A stretch of 64,000 nucleotides of DNA from Linanthus parryae (taxonomy: Eukaryota > Streptophyta > Magnoliopsida > Ericales > Polemoniaceae), in NCBI GenBank assembly GCA_023055425.1, contig JALGPY010000009.1, forward strand, positions 20,791,775 through 20,855,774, read 5' to 3'. The notes under the pieces are model-generated. The model saw only the letters and a program-made list of their open reading frames with translations, searched no databases and was not told the origin of the DNA. Position 1 is the first letter of the stretch. The number at the start of each line of letters is the position of its first letter. The position numbers and the translations under genes are program-made. Positions 33,194 through 44,400 of the stretch are shown here, one piece after another.

Positions 33194-36100
33194 GAATCTT
33201 AAGTTGGAACGTTAGAGGATTGGGGAGTTCCTCTACGTTCCAAAATCTCAACTCCCTGGTTAGGGATAAGCATCCCGATATCATTTTTCTTATGGAGACC
33301 AAGATGCTTATTCCCCAAGCGGATGCTGTGCGTATTAAACTGGGTTTTGATCTGGGATATCATGTTTCCCGTCTTGGTTTAAGTGGAGGACTTTCTTTGT
33401 TCTGGAACAAAAATGTGAATGTGCAAATTCTTTTCAGGAATAATTATCACATTCACTGCTTTGTTAGACCTCCAGAATTTGGATCAACTTCATTTTATCT
33501 AACTGGTTTCTATGGCGATCCGATAACTCAAAATAGGAAATTTTCGTGGGATCTTTTACGGCGTTTGAAACCAAATTCTGCTATCCCTTGGTTGGTCATT
33601 GGAGATTTTAACGAAATTCTTACTAATTCTGAAAAACGTGGTTGGAACGGACGATGTTTGTCGCAAATTCAAGATTTCGCAGATACGCTTTTGGATTGTG
33701 GTTTGTTTGATTTGGGGTATAGAGGAGAATATTTTACCTGGTGGAACGGACGATCTTACCCACATTCGGTCCAAGAAAGGCTTGATAGGGCAGTTTCCAA
33801 CTCTAGATGGGATTCAGCTTTCTCAGCCAAATCAGTTGAAGTGCTTCCTTACAGTGGATCTGATCACTACCCTTTGCTGCTGACGGCGTCAAAACTGGAG
33901 ATCCCGAATGGATTGCCTCGTCGATTTCAGTTTGCGGCTGAATGGACTCGCTCACAGGACTGCCGTGATACAATACAACAGGTATGGCCTATCTCTACTC
34001 CTACTTCTAATTATTTACAGACTTTTGCAAATAAAATTTTTAATACAACAAACCACTTGCGTATTTGGGGTAAAAAAAACTATGCTAATAATGTTAGGGA
34101 GAAGAATTTTTTGCTGCGTCGTATGCATATCCTCAACAAAAAAAGACCCACCTCTTCAGTCCTAAAAGAGAAAAAAGACATTTCTGTTAGACTACAAACT
34201 TTTCTAGCAAATGAGGAATTATAGTGGAAACAGAAATCTCGTGTAAATTGGCTGCGGGAGGGTGATCGAAATACAAATTTTTTTCATAAAATAGCCTCGG
34301 AGAGAAAAAGAAAAAATACTATTTCGGCTATTTATAGTACTGATGGGACATTACATACTGACCTGCAAGATATTCAAAATTGCTTTGTGAATTTCTTCAA
34401 AAATCTCTTTCAAGCAAATAATGATTTGTTCCCTCAGGCCACTGATAGTATAAGAACCTGTATTACCCCTGACATGTATCAGCTTCTTGACTCTCCTTTC
34501 ACAGAAGATGAAATAATTACTGCGGTGTACTCTATTGGTTCGTTAAAAGCTCCTGGACCAGACGGTCTACCGGCTATTTTTTATCACACCTATTGGAATA
34601 TTATTGGTCAAGATGTTATTGATATGTGTTTACATTTTCTAAATAATGGTGGTGATATTTCTACTATTAATAAAACTTGCATTGCCCTTATCCCAAAACT
34701 TAAAACTCCAAAGTCTGTTGTTGATTTTCGTCCAATAAGCCTTTGCAATGTTTCTTATAAAATAATTTCTAAGGCTATTGCTAACCGCCTAAAAGACATT
34801 CTTCCTACTATCATAGATCCGGCTCAGTCTGCTTTTATCAAAGGTCGCCATATTTCTGATAATTCCATCATTGCGTTTGAAACTCTTCATACTATTCAAA
34901 ATCAGAAAAATAATACTGGGTCTTTTTCTTTAAAATTGGACATGGCCAAAGCTTATGACCGGATTGAATGGCCTTATTTAAATCAGGTTTTACTTAAAAT
35001 GGGCTTTCCTACAAATTTTATTAACCGTATTATATCTTGTGTGACATCCGTTTCCTTTTCTATAATTATAAATGGTCAACAAACGGATTTTTTTCATCCT
35101 ACTAGAGGCCTTCGTCAAGGCGACCCCATTAGCCCTTATCTTTACATTATTTGCACTGAAGGTCTTTCTTGTCTTATTAAAGATGCGGTTAATAGCAGAA
35201 TTTTTCAAGGTGTCAAACCTGGTTTCTATGCTCCCAGTATCACACACCTTTTATTTGCGGATGATAGTATTTTATTTGCAAAGGCAACTGAACAAAATGC
35301 TATTTCCATTGCTTCTATTCTCTATCAATATTGTGAATCTTCGGGTCAGGTAATCAATAAAAATAAATCTGCTTTGGTGTTTGGCCCTACTGTACCTGAT
35401 AGTACTCGTTACTGTATTTCAAAAATTTTATAGATTCCTATTGCTTCTAATCACCAAACCTATTTGGGCTTACCTACGGTTATAGGTAAAAATAAGAAAA
35501 AGCCTTTTGAAAGTTTAAAAACTAAAATTTGGAATAAAGTTAGTGGTTGGAAAGAAAAGTTTTTATCTCCGGGGGGAAAAGAAATTCTTATTAAATCTGT
35601 TGTCCAAGCTATTCCAACCTATATTATGTCTAATTTCCTTCTCCCTACTACTTTTTCTGATGATCTTCAAAAACTTTTCACTAAATTCTGGTGGACTAAT
35701 GATCTTGATAAGAAAAAAATAATCTGGAAAAATTGGGATAAGCTTTGTTGTCCAAAAAATATTGGAGGGCTGGAGTTTAGACACTTATATTCTTTTAATA
35801 TAGCTCTTCTTGGTAAACAAGCTTGGAAACTGCTAACTAATCCTAACTCCCTGTTATCCAGAGTTCTAAAAGGAAAATATTTCTATAATTCCAATATTAT
35901 TTCTGCTGATTTCACTAACAGTTCTTCTTACATTTGGAAAAGTATTGTTAAAGCAAAAAATATTGTTTTTAAGGGTATTCGCCAAGGCATAGGAAATGGC
36001 CAAAATACTTATATTTATCATAATAGATGGATCCCTATGGGGCTTGGTAGGAAACCATTTGGCAACCCTAAACTTCCACTGAATTCCAAAGTTTCTCTTC

Positions 36101-37360
36101 TTTTAAACCAAAATTTCACTTGGAATTCAGTTTTAATCAAAAATAGCTTTTCCGAAGATGAAGCAGAGGCTATAACTCAAATTCCTCTTATTTCACCCAA
36201 CACCGAGGACTATTTTATTTGGTCAAAAACTATAGATGGTGTTTATACAGTTAAATCAGCTTACCACATGATTGCAGAAAACTTCAATTCCAATTACTTC
36301 ACTCACTGTGTGTCTACTTCGACCACTAACTATGACATTTTCTGGAAAAAAATTGTGGAATCTCAACATTCCAAGCAAGATCAAGATTTTCATCTGGCGT
36401 ATTTTTTACTCTTGCATTGCAACAAAGGAGAATCTTTTAAAAAAGGGCATTTCTTTACCTGTTATTTGCAGTTTCTGTCATAAACATGAGGAGTCAATTG
36501 CTCATCTGTTCTTTGACTGCGTTTGGAGTCTAAATCTTTTCACTTCTCCTACCATAAATCTTCCAACTGCAGATCTGTGCATGCCTTTTTCTCATAGATT
36601 GAAACACCTCTTCCTCTCCTTAGATCAACACCAACAACATCTTCTCTGTTTTTTGCTGTGGAACCTGTGGATTGAAAGAAATAGAAGGATTTTCAAATCT
36701 GTTTCTAGAAATTCCTCAGATCTTACAATTCAAATCATTTCTGAAAATAGAGAGTATCAAGAAAACAATATTTCCATAAAAGATTTTACTTATCTTGATC
36801 GAGAGGTTGTGCATGCAGGATCTGGAAGCGCCGGAGGATCAAGCGAAAGTGGATCGAACAGATGGAAACCCCCTCCATCAGGGTTGCTGAAATTAAACAC
36901 GGACGCTGCAATATCAACGGATCTGAAGAGATCGACAGGAGGAGGGATTATTAGAGACTCAGAAGGAAGATTTGTGTTTGGAATGTCTCTACAGATTCCT
37001 TTCACGAAAGACCCTCTAATTGCAGAAGCTTATGCGATGCTCCATGCAATCAGAGAATCGAAATCCAGAGGATTCATGACTTTGCTAGTAGAAACAGACA
37101 ACAAATTGCTTGCTTCACAGTTGCAGAAGAAGCAGCAAGGAGAGGGTATCTCAGAGAAGAGTCGTCTGTGTTCTACACTATTCGGCGAGCTTCAGGGACT
37201 TATATACTCTAGGGTTTCTTGGTGTAACCGACATCAAAACGGGCTAGCCCATTCTCTTGCAAAAATGGGCTTACTAAATGATGTAAACTTGTATTGGGCT
37301 TGTATTTGCCCAGTTAGCTTGTATGAACAATGGGCCTCCGAATTTAGCCCAACTATCTAA
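33190..37360 (+). pseudogene. LINE ORF2 (endonuclease, RT, RNase H), three breaks
   Basis: About 1390 codons. The endonuclease keeps its catalytic set: N7 in SWN, E36 in MET, D139 and N141 in GDFNE, and S224-D225-H226. RT has KAPGPDGLPAIFYH, RGLRQGDPISPYL and the box FADD at residues 689-692. Then come a zf-RVT (FCHKHEESIAHLFFDC) and a C-terminal RVT_3 RNase H (KLNTDAAIST; ETDNKLLASQL; NGLAHSLAKMG). Breaks are a TAG at 34222-34224, a TAG at 35431-35433, and a one-base shift in the A run at 36346-36352, after which the frame continues to TAA at 37358. The start is set by the ATGA overlap with ORF1. It would nick target DNA and copy the LINE RNA, and this copy makes only the endonuclease-containing N-terminus. 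Confidence 0.92.
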
Positions 37361-37404
37361 ATAAATTACAAGCTTATTTCAAAAAAAGAAAAGAAAGAGG
37401 AGTT

Positions 37405-37577
37405 CATTAAAAAAAAAGGTTTGAAAAAAAAAAATTAAAAAAAGGAGTTCATTTTCCGTTCACATCACAGGTGGGTGATACGGCCTGTTCGGGTCTCCTG
37501 GTGAATCTCAACCCAACAACGAACCGTACTCTGCTAAACCAAACATCGTTCCTAATTTTACTTTCCCCTCTCGCGAA
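37405..37577 (+). promoter_or_regulatory. AP2S 5' leader / surviving proximal promoter
   Basis: Between the LINE target duplication and the AP2S ATG only about 170 bases remain, starting with A-rich runs. No clear TATA box is visible. The last 100 bases look like a 5' UTR. Transcription must start here, from the LINE 3' region, or from further upstream. Confidence 0.45.
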
Positions 37578-40500
37578 ATGGTACTACCTTTGAATCGCTT
37601 CCGATCTACATCCCCCTTTGTTGAAATCTGTTGTAAATTGTGTAAACGTTTTCTGATCTCAACTCTTCCTTCTCGTTGATCTGTGAATTGAAGATACGAT
37701 TCATACTACTCCAGAACAGGCAAGGAAAGACCCGTCTCGCCAAATACTATGTTCCCTTCGAGGAATCCGAGAAGCACAAGGTCGAGTACGAGGTAAAGTA
37801 GAATTCCGGCTGGTAAAATCATTTCATTCTTAGGGTTTTGATCTATGTCACTCATTTTTCTTGCAGGTGCATAGGTTGGTTGTCAACAGAGACCCCAAGT
37901 TCACCAATTTTGTTGAGGTAGGTGTTATGAGCTTAATTGGCTATTAATATAGGTCTGGTTTGATATGCAAACAGTGAAATATTTGAACTATTTTTTCAAA
38001 GCTTGACTAATTATGTTGATAAGTGGGAAAGATTTACTTGATCAACATGGAAGGTACTAGGTTGAAATAGGAAAAAAGAATGAATGTGAATTCAAATCTG
38101 GGTTAGGTGCAACCTATGTTACCACCAATTCACTCACGCCCTAGTGAATATGAAATGATCACACATTCCGAAGCATTGTACATTATTAACTTTAATATTG
38201 CTATCCGGGTCTCCACTATTTTCGTCACAGGCACAGATAGTGCTAGAGGTAGGGAAGTAAGTTGTCAATGTTTGATACGTATCATGTATAGATAATAGGA
38301 ATTCATGTATCGTGTATCGTATCGTATCGTGTATTGCCACGATAGGACGGCCATCTAAAAACAACTTAAAACATTATATCGACCCTTACACTGAAGAATT
38401 TATGGGTTATAACTAACATTTACTCTCGTATGTTTGTTAAGTCGCTAACAACATGTAAAAATGTTGTGCATATTGTTTTACACATTTTCTTTATGTGGAT
38501 AAAGTTTTTACTCAGACATCAACTGTAACTAACATTTACTCTCATAGTCTCAATGTTGGTTATGTAGCTTACAACAAGTAATAACATGATATGTATGATA
38601 TGTATATGAAATATTACTGCTATTATAAAATCAGAATACTAAAATTAGCGATCTCTAATTAGTCCCACTCCCACGACTAACACAACAGTATTTCACCCGC
38701 TACTTCACGATAGTAATCCACTTCTGTATGGTAAATCGAACAATTAGTCTTTTCAAATCTGGTTTAGGTGCAACCTATGTTACCACCAATTCACTCACGC
38801 CCCAGTGAATATGAAATTATCAATCATTCTGAAGCGTTGTACATTATTAGCTTTAATATTTCTATCCGGGTCTCAACTATTTTCACCACAGGCACAGATA
38901 GTGCTATAGGTAGGGAAGCTGTCAAAGTTTGATACTTATCATGTATAGATAATAGGAATTCATGTATCGTGTATCGTATCGTATCGTGTATTGCCACGAT
39001 AGGACGGCCATCTAAAAACAACTTAAAACATTATATCGACCCTTAGACTGAAGAATTTATGGGTTATAACTAACATTTACTCGTATGTTTGTCAAGTTGC
39101 TAACAACATGTAAAAATGTCGTGCATATTGTTTTACACAATTTCTTTATGTGGATAATGTTTTTACTCAGACATCGACTGTAACTAACATTTACTCTCAT
39201 AGTCTCAATGTTGGTTATGTAGCTTACAACAAGTAATAACATGATATGTATGATATGTATATCAAATATTACTGCTATTATAAAATCAGAATACTAACAT
39301 TAACGATCTATAATTAGTCCCACTCCCACGACTAACACAACAGTATTTCACCCGCTATTACACGATAGTAATCCACTTCTGTATGGTAAATCGAACAATT
39401 AGTCTTTTATTTGGTATCTTCTTCGAACTTTTTCTCTCTCCTAATCAACTTCAAAGAGTTCAAAATAGTGAGGTTGAGAACCTGGAGTAGTAGGAAAATC
39501 TTCATATAGTCCACATTATATGAAGTTTGCTATCAATCCGATTGGGATGCCCGACTGATACGTATCGTATCGGATACGTATCGCTCGATACAGTTCGATA
39601 CAGTCCCTGGGGTTTTAAAAAACGGAAGCGGCTGAGGTATCGATCGCGGTCACGTGTAATGGGATCGGACTATATCGGAGGGACTGTAACAGAGAACGCG
39701 GATCGAATGTGTGAATTTTAGAAAACATTCACGGACGTTTCTCCGTTTCCCCCCTTTTTCCCGATTTCCCAGATAGGAAATGGCCGTTTTCCCCTTTTTC
39801 CGTTTTTTCCGACACGAAACGGCCGTTTTTCCCGTTACCGACACCAAACGGCCGTTTTTTGTGTGAATAAAATTCACACGACGCATAACGGGAAAAATGT
39901 TTGCGCTCTCTGCCGCTTCAGTTACAACACGGCCGCTCCGCGCCGCTTTTGCCCTTTTTCGAAACCCTGTCATACCAAATTCCTTGGGGTACCTGGGTAT
40001 GGATGACGTGAACTCAAGTCTTTGTACGCTGACGGTTATAAAAAGAAGACAATGTTTCCTGTCCAGCTATCCAACTCTTACGAAATGGGCTTCGTATTTC
40101 GTTTGGAGGCAGTTGTGAAAGAGGAAATATAAATATCCGTCCTGTTTGTATTTACAATACTAGCATTATAGCCATGATCTTTGTAAAGGGGAGGGGTATG
40201 GTCTTTCCTATGTTTCCCCACTTGTACTTGGGTTTAGTTGGAATATTAACACCTATTCATCTATCAGAATTTTCTAATCAGTTTACTGAAGACCTTTTCT
40301 TTTCATGACTTGAAAACGACATTCGGGGTCCATATCTGAAGATTTGTTCTGAACATGATCAAAGATTTCCATAAATCTGTTTTTTATTTGGTTGTCACAG
40401 AATGTAACCTTCTTTTGAGTTCAAGACAAATAATTTCCCTCCATCTGTAACTGTTACTTAAGTATTGCTGTATTGAAGTTTGAGTCAGTGTGTTCTACGC

Positions 40501-41405
40501 CACATCCTTGGGGGCAGTTTATAGTTTTTTCCATATTTTTGTCATGTTCTTATTCAACGCTCGATAATGTTGAGATTCATGAGTATAACTCTTCAATTTA
40601 TAATTTCCCTGCAGTTCCGCACACACAAGGTTATCTATCGCAGATATGCTGGATTGTTTTTCTCTCTATGTGTGGATATAACAGATAATGAGCTCGCATA
40701 TCTGGAATCCATTCACTTATTCGTTGAGATATTAGACCACTTCTTCAGCAATGTTTGCGAGCTAGATCTGGTTTTCAATTTTCACAAGGTTTGTTCTTGT
40801 TTGTGTTTTTTATCTTTTTGCTTGAGATGCCATACCTTTATTACTGTTGACCTTGTGTTTTACGTAGAGATATCTGGAGTCGTTTATGATACTGAATGCT
40901 CTTTGACATACAGTTAAACCTAGTAGCACCAAAAAATCTTTCCTGATGGGTAATGCCTATAATAGAAAGCCCTTGTTTACTCAGTTATGAAATTTCCCTG
41001 AGTTTGTTTTCTTCTTTAAGGAATAATTTACAAAAATTACTAGGTTGAAGCTCTAAGCTTTGGTTGCACAGTTTCTCAAAGTAGCTTCATCCTATTTTCT
41101 ATGAGTGGAAACTCCATCCTGCTCTGGTGTTTTGATACTTACTTTTATCTTCTTACTTTCTTGTTCAATTTTTGATGCATTCTTTTCTGGAGCAGATTTA
41201 AACAAAGTTTTAAAAACCGGACCGGTCAATGAACCGGTGAGGCGGTGAGGCACAGGTTTGAGGTTCAACCTGTCGGACCGGTGGTTCAACCGGTTGAATC
41301 GCTTATTATTTAATAATGTGAAATAATATATTTTTATATAAATAACTAAGAAAGTTAATTAAAATATAGCTTGAATACCTTAATGTGTGTTGATTAGATT
41401 ACACA

Positions 41406-41464
<59 letters not shown>

Positions 41465-44400
41465 CCCAAAATTATGAAACACGTCATTTTCATGATTTTA
41501 AAATTAAAATTTGGTTAATTCACAAACAATTATACACACAAGTGATTTAAAATAAAAAAGTTGAAAAAAAAAAAATTCTCTGTACATAATTTAATGTATG
41601 GACGTTATACACTATTTTTTAGACATTTGATACAATAGTTGACTATGTTGTTTATTAGTTATTTTTAAAATAGAAAACAAAAAGCAAGTCATTGGAAATC
41701 ATAAATCTGAGATTCATTCAAAGTATATACAAAAATGTGAATACATCAGATCAAGAGAACCATTGGCCCAGTGGAAAGGCGCCTCATGTTCAATCCTGCC
41801 TGCTTGAGTTCGAACCTCATAGCTGGCATTTTTTCATAATTAAATGAAAACCGCCGGTTTTCAACCCGACCGGTTTGCCGGTTGGGCCGTAAACCGGCCG
41901 GTTTTGACCGGTTTTCAGCATGTCCGATCCAATCTCCGAACCGGACCGGTCAAGTACCGGTTCACTGGTCCGACCGGTCGAACCGGCCGGTCCGGTCCGG
42001 TTTTAAAAACTATGGATTTAACCACTACGAGGGAGTAAATAGTTGAGCAGTAGGTGTGAGATTAGACTCAATGTTTATTTCCCTCCTATTTTCTTCGTTT
42101 TTTTTCTTCCGAATGTTGCGTACATACAGTTGTACGGTCAGGGCTACGAGATGGTAGGGTGAAAATAAACTCGAGTAAAAAGTCTATAAATAGATAATGA
42201 CTACATGTATAATTGTAATTTGTGTTCAGACTTCAAACGACAATGCAGTAAATCTAACAAGTCAAAAGCATTTCCTTTATTCATGTGCAAAAGTAATGTG
42301 GAGTAACAAATGGGACGCGGGGAATAGTATCTAATGGTGGCAATCAAGCATTAGTTTTCGAAATTTGCTGGCTTTATCTCTCACTCCTGTCTCACTAATC
42401 TCCTTGAGAACTGAACAGGGCTTCAGGTCGTCAATTAAATGTTCAGGGTTTTTGTTCGGATTAGATGCTGAAATATCTATTTTACGGGATTGTAATTAAG
42501 TTGAGTATTGTAAATCAACGATGGCCCATAGGTTTCAGAATAGACTGACAAAATCATATCCCCAAAACATACCTTGGGTAAAAGATGTCAGCATCTTAAA
42601 TAACAGAGAACTCCTATTAATGAAAGAAGGTTATAATGATGTCTTTACCATTTAACATTATCAAATCCTTAATATATTTCAGTACAGAATACCTCAACTT
42701 CTTTTCTTCTCGTGGGTACTTATTACTAGATTAGTATCATATGACCTCAATTTTTAAGTCATAGGCTCTTGGCCTCTTAGAGGAACACTCTAGGACCTCA
42801 TGAAATAATTATTATTCAATATTGACAAAATCTAGAAAAGTAAACATAGTTTGTGGAGCCTGGATTGATCAGGCCCTAACTAGTTGCTTGATGATGAGTC
42901 AAGTCGTATGAAGCGGATTAGAATTGATGTTGTCGTGTAAGATTAAGATTAACCTAAGCAGGGTGCGATTGAGATTGGGCAACTGTGGCTGCCAGTGTTG
43001 TATTTTGTGGTACAAGAAAAATGGGTTTAGTAAATGAAGTCATGTCTGGTATTATTAAAAGCAAATGTTCATTCTTGTTCAAACATGGTCATATGCAGGA
43101 AAAAATTAGATTATCTTTAAAACTCAACTCAAAAAATCCAGTTATTTTTGGCCATTTATTGATCCTGGCTTTAAAATGAAAAAAGCTTCTGTATTTTCAA
43201 GACATGGTTCTGTAGGATTTATAGTGACCAAATTTTTCTGGTTACCACGACAGATTTCTGATTGGATCGGTGCGTCTTATACCATTGACTACATAGTATT
43301 TTTCTCTCCAACATGAATTAAAGTTATTAAACCATGCAGCAGAACAGCGTTCAGAACACAAACAGAAAGAAGGAAACTACAAACAAACAAACATAAACAA
43401 CTTTAAAATGATCTGGGTGCTGAAGTTCCCCTGATCAGTAGCTCTCTCCCCTTCAAAATCCATCATGATCAGCTTCAGAAGCTTGGAAGGGGGGTTGTCC
43501 ATCACTTGCATCTCATTCATCTCTTTGACTCCTTGTCTGGCTAGCCAGTCACCACATTTATTCCCTTCTCTGTAGATGTGGTCAATATTTCCTTCCACAG
43601 TGAGCATCATCTCTTTAATCTCCTCCAGGTGGTTAATGAAATGATGGTCACACTCCTCCTTGTTCATTACAGCTTTGACCACTTCTTTGGCATCCACTTC
43701 CACATCAACACCTTTTCAGCCCATGATAATGATCAGCATGAGTCCCTGCTTGAGTCTTCCAGCTCAGCTTCCATTGGAGTGGTGTTCTTCAAATTTCCTT
43801 TGCATCCTTTGATCCATCTGCCTTCATCATCTCTAATGATGCCTCCAAATCCTCCATTCCAGTCACACCAGCGGCACTGCCATCAGAATTGAGTTTAAGT
43901 TTGCCTGCAGGTGGGCAAAACCATTTAATCAGGAATCTATTCATGACATTAGATGGGATAGAGCTAGGATGATCTTTTGTGTTTCTCAATTCATGCACTA
44001 GATCAAAGCTCTGAGAGTTAATTCTCAGATATCCCATCTCATGTTTTATAAAAATGAATTCATTCCTACTCCAAAGCCACCAGATTTAGGAGAGGAATAG
44101 ATCACTCCATTTAATGTTCTGTCTCATCTCTTTGCTTTCCACATTTTCTTTGAGCCACTCCTGGAGAGTTTTTTCTTTATGAGCATTGTAGGTATCTCTT
44201 GTGAGCGCACTTTCCGAGACCTTGTTTGCTTCCGTACAATCTCTAAGGATGTGCAGCATGTCCTTAACCTGCATATTGCATCTAATACGCATAGGATCAT
44301 CAGCTATCCTTCTTTGACTCCTGTTAAAATTTGTAAGCAGTCTCTTGGAAAGCAAGCCAGAGAAAAGCACTAATTTTGTTGGGAATTTTTTCTCCAAATC

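Larger units (their letters stand above)
31394..37390 (+). mobile_element. Nearly intact L1-type LINE
   Basis: A 14-bp duplication, AAGAAAGAGGAGTT, is present at 31380-31393 and 37391-37404. Between the copies lie a 5' leader of about 425 bases, ORF1, an overlapping ORF2, a short 3' end and a short A-rich tail. The length of about 6.0 kb and the domain set (DUF4283 and zinc knuckle; endonuclease, RT, zf-RVT, RNase H) match full-length plant L1 elements. ORF2 has only two nonsense codons and one single-base shift, so the insertion is relatively young. It ends 188 bases before the AP2S start codon in the same orientation. Confidence 0.92.
41203..42014. mobile_element. hAT-like MITE in AP2S intron 4
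   Basis: The ends are CAAAGTTTTAAAAACCGG and its inverse CCGGTTTTAAAAACTATG. An 8-base flank, GATTTAAA (41195-41202) against GATTTAAC (42015-42022), matches at 7 of 8 positions, as expected for hAT. Arms are rich in CCGGTT/AACCGG. Inside are a (TAA)n tract (41407-41464) and a forward tRNA-like segment (41763-41827). It is the same family as 28988-29602. Confidence 0.8.
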
